A DNA stretch of 32,633 nt, from NCBI GenBank assembly GCA_009786315.1, contig WQTM01000229.1, positions 1 through 32,633 on the forward strand. The letters run 5' to 3'. The notes beneath the pieces are model-generated. The model saw only the letters and a list, made by a program, of their open reading frames with translations, ran no database searches and was not told the DNA's origin. Made by a program: the position numbers and the translations under genes. The DNA is from Pseudomonadota bacterium (lineage in GTDB: Bacteria > Myxococcota > Myxococcia > Myxococcales > Myxococcaceae). Below, piece after piece: positions 24,887 to 32,633 of the stretch (position 1 is the stretch's first letter; the number at the start of each line of letters is the position of its first letter).

Positions 24887-26217
24887 TTGAAGTCTCCAAA
24901 AGTGCCCCAGGGTTTGTCGCCATAGGGGCAGCGTTGCTCAGAAATGTGTTGCACAAACTCTTCGCGAAACTTTGTGACGAAGGACTGCACAGGCAAGGCC
25001 CCCGCGTCCCCCAAGGCGCACACCGTATTTCCCAAGCCGACAGGGGGCCAGGGGGCAATGGCAGAAGCCACATCCATGAGTGTATCCAAGTCCTCGGGTT
25101 GGCCATGGCCTTCTTCTATTTTGCGCAGGAGGCGCGTCATCCACGGTTGTCCTTCTCGGCAGGGAGTGCACTGTCCGCAGGACTCTTCTGCATAGAAGCG
25201 TGTCACACGCCACAGTGCGCGGACGATGCAGGTAGCGTCGTCAATAACAATAATACCGCCGGAGCCGGCCATGGAGTTGAGTGGTTTATAGGCATCAAAG
25301 TCCAAGGAGACGCCGATTTCGGATGCTGTCAGCACGGGGGCGGAGGAGCCGCCGGGGATGACGGCTTTGGGTTTTCGTCCTTCAGGCATACCCTGGCCAT
25401 ACTCTTGGGAGAAGATGATTTCTTCGATGGTGGCCTGCATGGGGGCCTCATAGGTACCGGGGCGGTTAACGCTACCGGAGAGGGTGATGAGGCGTGTGCC
25501 GCCGGATTTTTCGGAGCCGAGGCTTGCGAACCAGGCGGCGCCTTTTTCGAAGATACGTGGCAAAGCGGCGATGGTTTCGACGTTGTTGACGACCGTAGGG
25601 CAGCCGAAGAGGCCCACAACGGCGGGGAAGGGGGGTTTGAGGCGGGGCCAGCCTTTTTTGCCTTCGAGGGACTCGAGCAATGCGGTTTCTTCGCCGCAGA
25701 CATAGGCTCCGGCTCCGCGCACCTGATAGACGTCGAGCGCGAAAGAGGTGTTCATGAGTTTGCGGCCGAAAATTCCGTCGGCATAAGCTTCGGCGATGGC
25801 CCTGTCGAGCACGCTGGAGGGGTGTTTAAATTCGCCGCGTGCATAGATATAGCAGGTATGCACGCCCAAGGCCCAGCAAGCGATGGCGACGCCTTCGAGC
25901 AGCAGGTGCGGGTCTCTCTCGAGGATATAGCGGTCCTTTGCCGTGCCAGGCTCCGACTCATCGGCATTCACGCAGAGGTATTTGGGTTTGGGGCTGTCTT
26001 TGGGGACAAAGCCCCATTTGACGCCGGTAGGAAAGCCTGCGCCGCCGCGTCCTCGGAGGTTGGATTTTTTGACTTCGTCGACAATTTGTTGAGGGGAGAG
26101 GGAGGAGAGGACTTTCTGGAGGGTTTTATAGCCGTCTGCGCGTTTATAGCCGACGAGCGTATTTTGTGCAGGTTTGTCCCAGTTGCGGGAGATGACTTTT
26201 TCGAAGGGTACACTCAT
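24883..26217 (-). CDS. nuoF: NADH-quinone oxidoreductase subunit F (NADH/FMN-binding)
   Basis: This is the 51-kDa-type subunit (444 residues) that oxidises NADH through FMN. It shows the glycine-rich FMN/NADH loop GRGGAGFPTGVKW (56-68), the GEETALLESLEG block, and the N3 4Fe-4S ligands ESCGQCTPCREG near residues 343-355. The fourth cysteine is in NTVCALGDAGALP near 400. All catalytic features are intact. It begins ATGA-overlapped with nuoE and ends GTGA-overlapped with nuoJ. Confidence 0.97.
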   Translation of the reverse strand: MSVPFEKVISRNWDKPAQNTLVGYKRADGYKTLQKVLSSLSPQQIVDEVKKSNLRGRGGAGFPTGVKWGFVPKDSPKPKYLCVNADESEPGTAKDRYILERDPHLLLEGVAIACWALGVHTCYIYARGEFKHPSSVLDRAIAEAYADGIFGRKLMNTSFALDVYQVRGAGAYVCGEETALLESLEGKKGWPRLKPPFPAVVGLFGCPTVVNNVETIAALPRIFEKGAAWFASLGSEKSGGTRLITLSGSVNRPGTYEAPMQATIEEIIFSQEYGQGMPEGRKPKAVIPGGSSAPVLTASEIGVSLDFDAYKPLNSMAGSGGIIVIDDATCIVRALWRVTRFYAEESCGQCTPCREGQPWMTRLLRKIEEGHGQPEDLDTLMDVASAIAPWPPVGLGNTVCALGDAGALPVQSFVTKFREEFVQHISEQRCPYGDKPWGTFGDFK

Positions 26218-26702
26218 TTGAGGTTCTCCAGGATTTGCTCCACTTTCTGAACGGTGAGGTTTTCAAAATGGTCCTCGTTGATTTGGAAGCAGGGTGCTGT
26301 ACCGCAGGAGGCCTGGCATTCTGCCTCGCGCAGGAAATAGCGCTCTCCGTTGACGCCCGAGCGTATATCCAACTTTTGTTCGAGGAAAGCCAGGAGGCCC
26401 TCAGCGCCTCGAAGGGAGCAGGAGAGGCTGGTGCAGACGTCGATGACATAGGTGGCCGGTTTTTGGGTATGGTACATGACATAGAAGGTGGCCACCTCAT
26501 AGGCATGCTCCTTATGCGTTTCGAGTTTTTGGGCGACAAGCTCCATGCCCTCTGGGGGGAGCCAGCCTTTCAGGGTTTGAAGGAGGCGCAGGGCGGGCAG
26601 CATGGCCGCGCTTTTTCTGTCACTGGGATAATGGAGGAGAAGTTCGGCGATACCCTCGTCGAACTTTCGGTATTCTTCTTGGGTGAACAAGGGATCCGAC
26701 AT
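26214..26702 (-). CDS. nuoE: NADH-quinone oxidoreductase subunit E ([2Fe-2S])
   Basis: This is the 24-kDa-type thioredoxin-fold subunit that holds the N1a [2Fe-2S] cluster. Ligands are CTSLSC and, about 35 residues later, CQASC. I start it at ATG 26702 (162 residues, MSDPLFTQEEYRKF), matching family N-termini. The ORF track begins 13 codons earlier at TTG. Neither start has a convincing Shine-Dalgarno. TTGACT at 26736-26741 with a weak TACGAA 17 bases later (minus strand) would give an almost leaderless mRNA from 26702. It is the first gene of the visible nuo cluster. Confidence 0.95.
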   Translation of the reverse strand: MSDPLFTQEEYRKFDEGIAELLLHYPSDRKSAAMLPALRLLQTLKGWLPPEGMELVAQKLETHKEHAYEVATFYVMYHTQKPATYVIDVCTSLSCSLRGAEGLLAFLEQKLDIRSGVNGERYFLREAECQASCGTAPCFQINEDHFENLTVQKVEQILENLK

Positions 26703-26982
26703 GGCTGCGAGCTTCGTAGGTAATGACGCAGCAATAGTCAATGAAAACCCAACATTTCAACCATACCGGAATGGGATTTTGCTCTTTGGGCAAGCAGCAA
26801 CGAAACCCCAGGTTTGTTGAGGGGGTAGGAGGGGGGGCGGCCGAGCCGCAGGGGTGTTGAGGTGCACAAGGTTTATGTTTAGGTTTTTGAAATTGTGTTA
26901 TTGGGGGAGGCACCTAGGTGTTTGCATAGCTGGGTATTGTTTTTTGTTTTAACAGGAGAAGGGAAGAGAGGAGCGTTTGTTT
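26703..26982. promoter_or_regulatory. Divergent promoter region between nuoE and the first OMP gene, with palindrome CACCTAGGTG
   Basis: This 280-base gap contains no gene I can support and must carry the start signals of both the nuo cluster (minus) and the OMP gene (plus). A perfect 10-bp palindrome, CACCTAGGTG, lies at 26911-26920, about 60 bases before the OMP start, and could be an operator. A small GCGGC-CGA-GCCGC hairpin lies at 26837-26849. The plus strand is very G-rich around 26820-26860. -35/-10 assignments are not convincing. Confidence 0.45.
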
Positions 26983-27735
26983 ATGAGCAAAAAAGCGTTT
27001 TGGGTATTAGGCCTTTTTTTGTGGAATGCAGAAGTGTTGGCTCACCAGGAGTGGGGTGTTGAGGGGGGCAAGACGGTGGGGGCGGGCTCCTTGGCGTTTG
27101 AGGGTGGGTTTGAGGGTGCATTTACGCATTTAGGTAGCATTAGGAATGAGAGTTTTTCGGACAACACGGTAGGGATTCGGGCGGGTTTTTCCTATGGTGC
27201 GCTTTCGGGGTTGGATTTAGGGCTTCGTTTCACTCTCAATTTTGGGTGGGGGGAGATAGACCAATACTATCGCAACAGCTACTACTATTCCACTACGAGC
27301 AGCGATGTGACGACAGGCATAAAGGCCCAGGTTTTGCTCAAAGTGGGTTTTTTCGACACGGGTTTTTTGTCGTTTGCGATGAAGGTGGAGCCGGGTTTTT
27401 TGGCTGACTTTTATTCAAAGGACACGGTGATGGGGCTTGCGCTTCCTGTGGGTTTTCAATTGGGTTTAGCGTTTTCGGACCGGGTGGGGGTGGGCATTCT
27501 TTTGGACTTGCCCATGGTTTTGGAGTTTGGGAAGAAGGGGGTGAAGAACAGTTTTCTTCTCCCCATACTCATGGGTGCAGGTGTAGACGTATTTTTCACC
27601 TCCAATTTTCTAATACATGCGGCATTGACAATGGGCCCGGCCATTAATGTTGCTGGGGATGGTTGGAAGAATGTCCACGGTGGGAATGTTATTTTTGTAG
27701 CCGAAGTGAAAACTGGCATTGCCTTTCGTTTTTAG
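26983..27735 (+). CDS. Outer-membrane beta-barrel protein, paralogue 1
   Basis: The 250-residue product starts at ATG 26983, nine bases after AGGAG; the ORF track's TTG two codons earlier is less likely. The signal peptide MSKKAFWVLGLFLWNAEVLA ends in a good AXA-like site. The mature protein is rich in alternating aromatic and glycine strands and ends in the outer-membrane beta-signal FRF. It has a Tyr/Ser-rich segment (RNSYYYSTTSSDVTTG) where a surface loop would sit. It is clearly homologous to the next gene, so the two arose by tandem duplication. I recognise no specific porin family; a small barrel of roughly 8-12 strands is likely. Confidence 0.8.
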   Translation: MSKKAFWVLGLFLWNAEVLAHQEWGVEGGKTVGAGSLAFEGGFEGAFTHLGSIRNESFSDNTVGIRAGFSYGALSGLDLGLRFTLNFGWGEIDQYYRNSYYYSTTSSDVTTGIKAQVLLKVGFFDTGFLSFAMKVEPGFLADFYSKDTVMGLALPVGFQLGLAFSDRVGVGILLDLPMVLEFGKKGVKNSFLLPILMGAGVDVFFTSNFLIHAALTMGPAINVAGDGWKNVHGGNVIFVAEVKTGIAFRF

Positions 27736-27750
27736 AGAGGAGAGAAGGCA

Positions 27751-27764
27751 TGTGGGGGGCCACA
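27751..27764 (+). terminator. Small hairpin between the two OMP genes
   Basis: TGTGG and CCACA pair around a GGGG loop just after the first OMP gene. There is no adjacent T-tract, so termination is doubtful. The remaining ~100 bases before the second OMP gene are G-rich and show nothing else clear. Confidence 0.2.
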
Positions 27765-27861
27765 GGCGGGAGGTTGTTGGTGGGTGGCCTGTTTAGGAGG
27801 TTGGGCTGTTTGAAAGGGGAGGTGTTGGTTTTTTAGAAAATTCTTCTTGGGAGTGGAGCCG

Positions 27862-28508
27862 ATGAACAAGAAGGTGTTGTGGGTATTGGGCCTTTTTTTG
27901 TGGCAGGCGGAGGTATTGGCGGAGGGGCAGAAGTGGTCAACCGTTGGTGGAAAAACCGTTGGCAGGGCTGCGGTGATAGATGCTGGGGTTGGTTGGCCAG
28001 GGCTTCACATGGGCCTGGCCTATGGTGTCCACACGAGGGTGGACATAGGGTTTCGTTTTTCTTTCAACTGGGGGGTTGAGGGCTCCGTGAGGAGCATATA
28101 CCCGGGCATTAAACTCCAGGCTTTGCTGAAGGGCAACGTATTTGACAATGGTTTTTTGTCGTTTGCGTTGAAGTTTGAGCCGGGTTTTTTGGCCTATTTT
28201 TATTCTGGGCGCTCCATTTTCCATTCCGGGCGCTCCATGCTTGGTTTTGCATTGCCTTTGGGGGCGCAGTTGGGGTTGGCGGTTGCGAAGCCTGTCATTA
28301 TAGGCATTCATTTGGAATTGCCTATGTTTCTAACATTTGGGGAGTGGGGTACTTTTCAAATTCCCCTACTCATGGGGGGGGGCGTGGAATATTTTTTCAC
28401 GCCCAAGTTTTTGGTGAATTTTGTTTTGAAGATGGGCCCCTCATTTAACACAGACGGAGGGGGCACCATTTTTGTAATGGAGGCAAAGCTTGGGGTAGCC
28501 TACCGTTT

Positions 28509-28512
<4 letters not shown>
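27862..28512 (+). CDS. Outer-membrane beta-barrel protein, paralogue 2
   Basis: The 216-residue product starts at ATG 27862 after GGGAG eight bases upstream; the ORF-track TTG start is rejected. Its signal peptide (KKVLWVLGLFLWQAEVLA) is nearly identical to that of paralogue 1. Homology runs to the C-terminus: FDNGFLSFALKFEPGFLA against FDTGFLSFAMKVEPGFLA, and terminal YRF against FRF. Relative to paralogue 1 it lacks the Tyr-rich loop and has a 7-residue tandem duplication (SGRSIFH/SGRSMLG) in another likely loop. A run of nine G (28374-28382) lies 44 codons before the end. Its stop overlaps the convergent FAD-oxidase stop by four bases. Confidence 0.8.
28204..28245 (+). repeat. 21-bp tandem duplication in OMP paralogue 2
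   Basis: Two adjacent 21-base units share GGGCGCTCCAT and encode SGRSIFH and SGRSMLG. The insertion keeps the frame and falls in a predicted surface loop that is shorter in paralogue 1. Confidence 0.8.
28374..28382 (+). repeat. Poly-G run of 9 inside OMP paralogue 2
   Basis: Nine G in ATGGGGGGGGGC encode MGGG. Gain or loss of one base would remove the last ~44 residues, including the beta-signal needed for outer-membrane assembly. Confidence 0.9.
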
Positions 28513-29927
<1,415 letters not shown>

Positions 29928-29960
29928 GGCGCACTCTAACTTGCTGGCACCGACGGCAAT

Positions 29961-29994
29961 AGAAAAAAAGGCCGCCCAGGTTTGGGCGGCCTTG
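29961..29994 (-). terminator. Intrinsic terminator of the OmpA-family gene
   Basis: On the minus strand a perfect 11-bp stem, AAGGCCGCCCA/TGGGCGGCCTT, closes a 4-base loop and runs into seven T. It lies about 30 bases after the OmpA-family stop and insulates that gene from the downstream FAD oxidase. It is the clearest terminator in the window. Confidence 0.95.
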
Positions 29995-30025
29995 CAAAGC
30001 CAGGCTGAAAAAGCCTCAGGCGTTG

Positions 30026-31795
30026 TTATTCGATGGTTTCGACTTTGTCGGCGGGTTGGACAATGACGAACTCAACGCGGCGGTTGGACTCACGTCCAGC
30101 AGCGGTGTCGTTGCTTTCGATGGGCCTGTCAGGTCCGAAGCCTTTGGCCTCAAGGCGGCTGGCTTCGACACCTTTCTTGAGGAGGTAGCTGCGGACGGCC
30201 TCTGCGCGGCGCTCAGAGAGTTTGACGTTGTTTTCATATTTGCCGACTGAGTCAGTGTGTCCTTCAATAACCAACTTCGGAATTTCCGGGTGCTCCTTAA
30301 TGATGCGGGCAATGTCATTCAGAAGGACATTGGAGCGCTTCTGGATGGTGGCCTTGCCGGTGTTGAAATAGACTTTGTCGCTGATGACGAGTCTCTCACG
30401 TGTAATGGTGACAGAGCTCTTCTTTTTGCAGCCGTTGTTTTCGGGAGGCCCTGGCTCGAACGGACAACTGTCGAAACGGTCAGGAATGCCGTCACCGTCA
30501 GAGTCTTTGTCGGGGCAGCCCTTCAACTCAGGAATGCCTGGCTCGTTGGGGCAAGCATCCTCATCATCAGGAATACCGTCACCATCGGAGTCTCGAATGG
30601 GGCAACCTCTGTTGGAAACAGGCCCTGGCTCATAGGGGCACGCATCCTCGTTGTCGGGAATGCCGTCACCGTCTGCATCGGGTGGCGGGCAACCGTCATA
30701 CTCGGGCAAGCCCGGCACCTCTGGGCATTTGTCGAGATGATCAAAAACGCCGTCACCGTCGGTGTCTTTGGCAGGACAGCCCTTCTCCTCAGGAATGCCT
30801 GGCTCAGTGGGGCAAGCGTCTTCGCCATTTTTGACACCGTCGCCGTCATAGTCCAGGCTGGGGCATCTGTCTATTTCATAGGGTTTGCCTTCAATGCAGG
30901 CAGGCAGTCCTGGGGTGGACACGGCAATGCCGCCGAGGACACGCCAGTTGGGTGTACCTGGAGCTTTGCCGAAGCCTTTGGCGCCCATAGCGAAGACTTC
31001 AAAAACGTTGTTTGGAAGTCCCCAACGCAGGCCAGCAAAAGCCTCACCGGAAAGTGGTGCGTCTACGAGAGGAATAAAGGCGCGGCCACCCAACTCAAAG
31101 CGCAAACCTTCGTTGGTGGAAGACAAAGCAAGGCCTGCCGTCATATAGTTGCCCACTTCGCTGCTTGTGTCGGCCAACTTTTGTTTGGTGCGAAAGAGAG
31201 CGCCCACTTCTGCGCCCAAACGAAAATACGCTCCCAAGCTGCGGCCAACACCAATGCGGGGATTAAAACCATAGTCGAGGTCGCGCGTCAACGCTTTCTC
31301 GGAGCCCAAGGGCAATGCAGCACCCAGGTGCAAGCCTAAGTCAACGGCGTCGCCATAATATTCCGACATAATTCCAAAGCGAAATTGGAAATAGGGAGTG
31401 CCCAGGCCTCTTTTTCCAACGGCCTGAAAGTGCGTTTTTACCGGATCGTCTCCTGTTTGACTGAAGACATAGGGTACCTGCGCGCCAATTTCGAGCCACC
31501 TCGCCACGGAAATGGCCATGGTGACGTGCCCTGAAGTGCGTGCGTCGACGATGTAGCCGAGTTTGGTGTCATCCCTCTCGTCATAAACAGCCAAGGGCTG
31601 ACTTTCATAATGACCAACCAAACTCACCCGAAACGAGCGCTCCGGCAACAAATCGCCCGTGCTGAGCAATAAGTTGCTTCGAGCTCCAGGGTTGAGCGTT
31701 AGCAGCTCGAGCTCAAACGGCTTCACGGGCGCCTGGCCAAAGGCCGTAAGCCCTATACAGCCAGCCAACAATAATAATAAACGTTTGTGCTTCAT
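30026..31795 (-). CDS. OmpA-family outer-membrane protein with five thrombospondin-3 repeats
   Basis: I start at ATG 31795 (589 residues) because AAGGAGA precedes it by four bases; the ORF track adds 25 residues upstream. A signal peptide, MKHKRLLLLLAGCIGLTAFG, is followed by a beta-barrel region (about 25-295). Five TSP3-type calcium-binding repeats of exactly 29 residues follow (D315, D344, D373, D402, D431; DxDGDGxxDxxDxCP). Last is an OmpA/MotB peptidoglycan-binding domain (about 470-580) with EGHTDSVGKYENNVKLSERRA, keeping the Asp and Arg that contact diaminopimelate. It anchors the outer membrane to the cell wall; the acidic repeats form a rigid Ca-loaded spacer. The repeats also carry paired cysteines. 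A TTGAAA box and weak ATTGAT lie around 31866-31893. The gene ends at a strong terminator. Confidence 0.93.
   Translation of the reverse strand: MKHKRLLLLLAGCIGLTAFGQAPVKPFELELLTLNPGARSNLLLSTGDLLPERSFRVSLVGHYESQPLAVYDERDDTKLGYIVDARTSGHVTMAISVARWLEIGAQVPYVFSQTGDDPVKTHFQAVGKRGLGTPYFQFRFGIMSEYYGDAVDLGLHLGAALPLGSEKALTRDLDYGFNPRIGVGRSLGAYFRLGAEVGALFRTKQKLADTSSEVGNYMTAGLALSSTNEGLRFELGGRAFIPLVDAPLSGEAFAGLRWGLPNNVFEVFAMGAKGFGKAPGTPNWRVLGGIAVSTPGLPACIEGKPYEIDRCPSLDYDGDGVKNGEDACPTEPGIPEEKGCPAKDTDGDGVFDHLDKCPEVPGLPEYDGCPPPDADGDGIPDNEDACPYEPGPVSNRGCPIRDSDGDGIPDDEDACPNEPGIPELKGCPDKDSDGDGIPDRFDSCPFEPGPPENNGCKKKSSVTITRERLVISDKVYFNTGKATIQKRSNVLLNDIARIIKEHPEIPKLVIEGHTDSVGKYENNVKLSERRAEAVRSYLLKKGVEASRLEAKGFGPDRPIESNDTAAGRESNRRVEFVIVQPADKVETIE
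30428..30853 (-). repeat. Five 87-bp repeats encoding TSP3 units
   Basis: The repeat spacing is exactly 29 codons, with the core GAC-x-GAC-GG-GAC recurring. The fourth and fifth units (DSDGDGIPD) are the most alike, consistent with recent duplication. Confidence 0.85.
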
Positions 31796-31799
31796 GCGT

Positions 31800-31806
31800 T
31801 CTCCTT
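31800..31806 (-). promoter_or_regulatory. Shine-Dalgarno AAGGAGA of the OmpA-family gene
   Basis: AAGGAGA on the minus strand, four bases before ATG 31795, fixes the start there rather than at 31870 and yields a normal signal peptide. Confidence 0.75.
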
Positions 31807-31894
31807 GTCGCCGGTTCCTTACGGATGGCCGGAAGTGCTTTAGTGAAACATAGGTAAAAAAAGGAATCAATACTGAACTGTTTCAACTTTCAAC

Positions 31895-32633
31895 TTATCG
31901 AATGCCGAGACTTAGACTAGCACCATAATCCCCCCATTGGCTTTTCCCTTCTGCGGTAAGTCCTGCGTGGCCCGCCAACCCAAGCTCCACAGGTCCAATT
32001 AACAGACGGAAGCCCACTGCCGCAGCCGAGGCAAAGCCCCTGCTGCTTGTCTTCTGGCCGTCCAATTGGGCGGCCAAGAGAAATTTTGGCCATATACGCC
32101 ATGAAGCGGAAATAGAACCAATCCAGGCTGCACGCAAGGAATTGGCGTATTCTGTTGCAATACCTTGAGTTGTGGACACAGAAAAAGTCCCTGGATGAAA
32201 GCCAAAAGTCCCCATGGCGCGTAGGCGCAAGAGTGTTTCTTGGCTTTGGCGGTGGGTGTTGAGGTTGCCAGAAAGGTCTGCGGCGAACCCTGCTGTCCAC
32301 CGTTCCGAGAGGAGATTGGTTAGGGGAAACTGCATTTGTGTGCCAACGGTCAACTCTGGATAAACGAACGAGTTGCTTTTTCCAATAGAATTCACAAGGG
32401 TTAAATTCGCGAAATAAGCGCCTTGCCGAAAAGGGCCGTCCACGCGCGCGGCCAGACGCAAGGTGGTGTCCGTTTCTTTTGGAAAATCCAGGTCCAAACT
32501 TGTGTTGAGTTGCAAACTTTGAGGGAGATAAGTGCTGGGCAAAGCCAAGCTCCCAAGTCGGCGCTCGCGTAAAATGGCGGTGGGTTGGGTATATTCCGGG
32601 AAGGGGGGGGGGCTCCAAGTTGCCGGAGGTGGT
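31895..32633 (-). CDS. Predicted outer-membrane barrel protein, 5' end beyond the window
   Basis: The ORF track starts at a TTG (32548), but the same frame stays open to the window edge, so the gene is 5'-truncated here (245 residues visible). The visible start is Pro-rich (PPPATWSPPPFPEY), followed by repeated amphipathic strands typical of outer-membrane barrels and an ending GASLSLGIR without a terminal aromatic. I recognise no family. A 10-base poly-C run encodes part of the Pro stretch. It lies 99 bases upstream of the OmpA-family gene on the same strand and may be co-transcribed with it. Confidence 0.65.
   Translation of the reverse strand, partial: PPPATWSPPPFPEYTQPTAILRERRLGSLALPSTYLPQSLQLNTSLDLDFPKETDTTLRLAARVDGPFRQGAYFANLTLVNSIGKSNSFVYPELTVGTQMQFPLTNLLSERWTAGFAADLSGNLNTHRQSQETLLRLRAMGTFGFHPGTFSVSTTQGIATEYANSLRAAWIGSISASWRIWPKFLLAAQLDGQKTSSRGFASAAAVGFRLLIGPVELGLAGHAGLTAEGKSQWGDYGASLSLGIR
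32603..32612. repeat. Poly-G run of 10 (poly-C in the truncated OMP gene)
   Basis: Ten G on the plus strand read as the Pro codons of SPPPF in the truncated minus-strand gene. Slippage here would switch the downstream reading frame. Confidence 0.9.

Noticed and set aside
24934-26250. 438-aa plus-strand ORF
   Set aside because: Antisense to nuoF, whose minus-strand product has every expected motif; no domain in the plus-strand product.
30257-31339. 360-aa plus-strand ORF
   Set aside because: Antisense to the TSP3-OmpA gene; its repeated RNAVTV segments are just the reverse reading of the TSP3 repeats.

Overview
The window is a chromosomal segment from a Gram-negative bacterium. It encodes outer-membrane beta-barrels, an OmpA-type protein with calcium-binding thrombospondin-3 repeats, several lipoproteins and part of respiratory complex I. 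A nearly 3000-residue TPR protein, TSP3-OmpA architecture and an AgmX/PglI-like duplicated lipoprotein domain suggest Myxococcota or another former 'deltaproteobacterial' lineage; this is inference, because no rRNA or other phylogenetic marker beyond GyrA and Nuo is present. No CRISPR array, tRNA, rRNA, insertion sequence or phage gene was seen.

Layout. (1) 1-3.8 kb: the 5' end of mnmG runs off the left edge on the minus strand, divergent from gyrA; a small secreted ComEA-like helix-hairpin-helix protein follows. (2) 4.1-15 kb, plus strand: a tightly overlapped four-gene unit made of a giant TPR protein, a cysteine-rich lipoprotein, QueC and a VanX-type D-Ala-D-Ala dipeptidase. Each junction is a 4-base ATGA or GTGA overlap, so the genes are probably translationally coupled. 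(3) 14.9-18 kb, minus strand: a lipoprotein with an internal domain duplication, whose 3' end overlaps vanX tail to tail, and an OPT-family transporter. (4) 18.1-18.46 kb: a gene-free gap holding a plus-strand hairpin, a strong orphan intrinsic terminator and a possible promoter, which together make a small-RNA candidate. (5) 18.46-26.7 kb, minus strand: nuoE-F-J-K-L-M-N with nuoG, nuoH and nuoI absent between F and J. (6) 27-28.5 kb, plus strand: two tandem paralogous outer-membrane proteins. (7) 28.5-32.6 kb, minus strand: a GlcD/D2HGDH-type FAD oxidase, a perfect intrinsic terminator, the TSP3-OmpA protein, and a barrel-like protein truncated by the right edge.

Throughout the window the plus strand looks G/T-rich whichever way genes point. 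Plus-strand genes favour TTG (Leu) and ATT/ATA (Ile); minus-strand genes use more C-ending codons. This suggests strong replication-strand asymmetry with the plus strand leading. Long poly-G/poly-C runs (9-11 bases) lie inside three coding regions, two of them likely surface proteins, and could be phase-variable.

The functional themes are respiration (partial Nuo operon, FAD oxidase), envelope (OMPs, OmpA, lipoproteins, dipeptidase, peptide/metal transporter), DNA topology and uptake (GyrA, ComEA) and tRNA modification (MnmG, QueC). The least explained items are the giant-TPR operon and the candidate small RNA.
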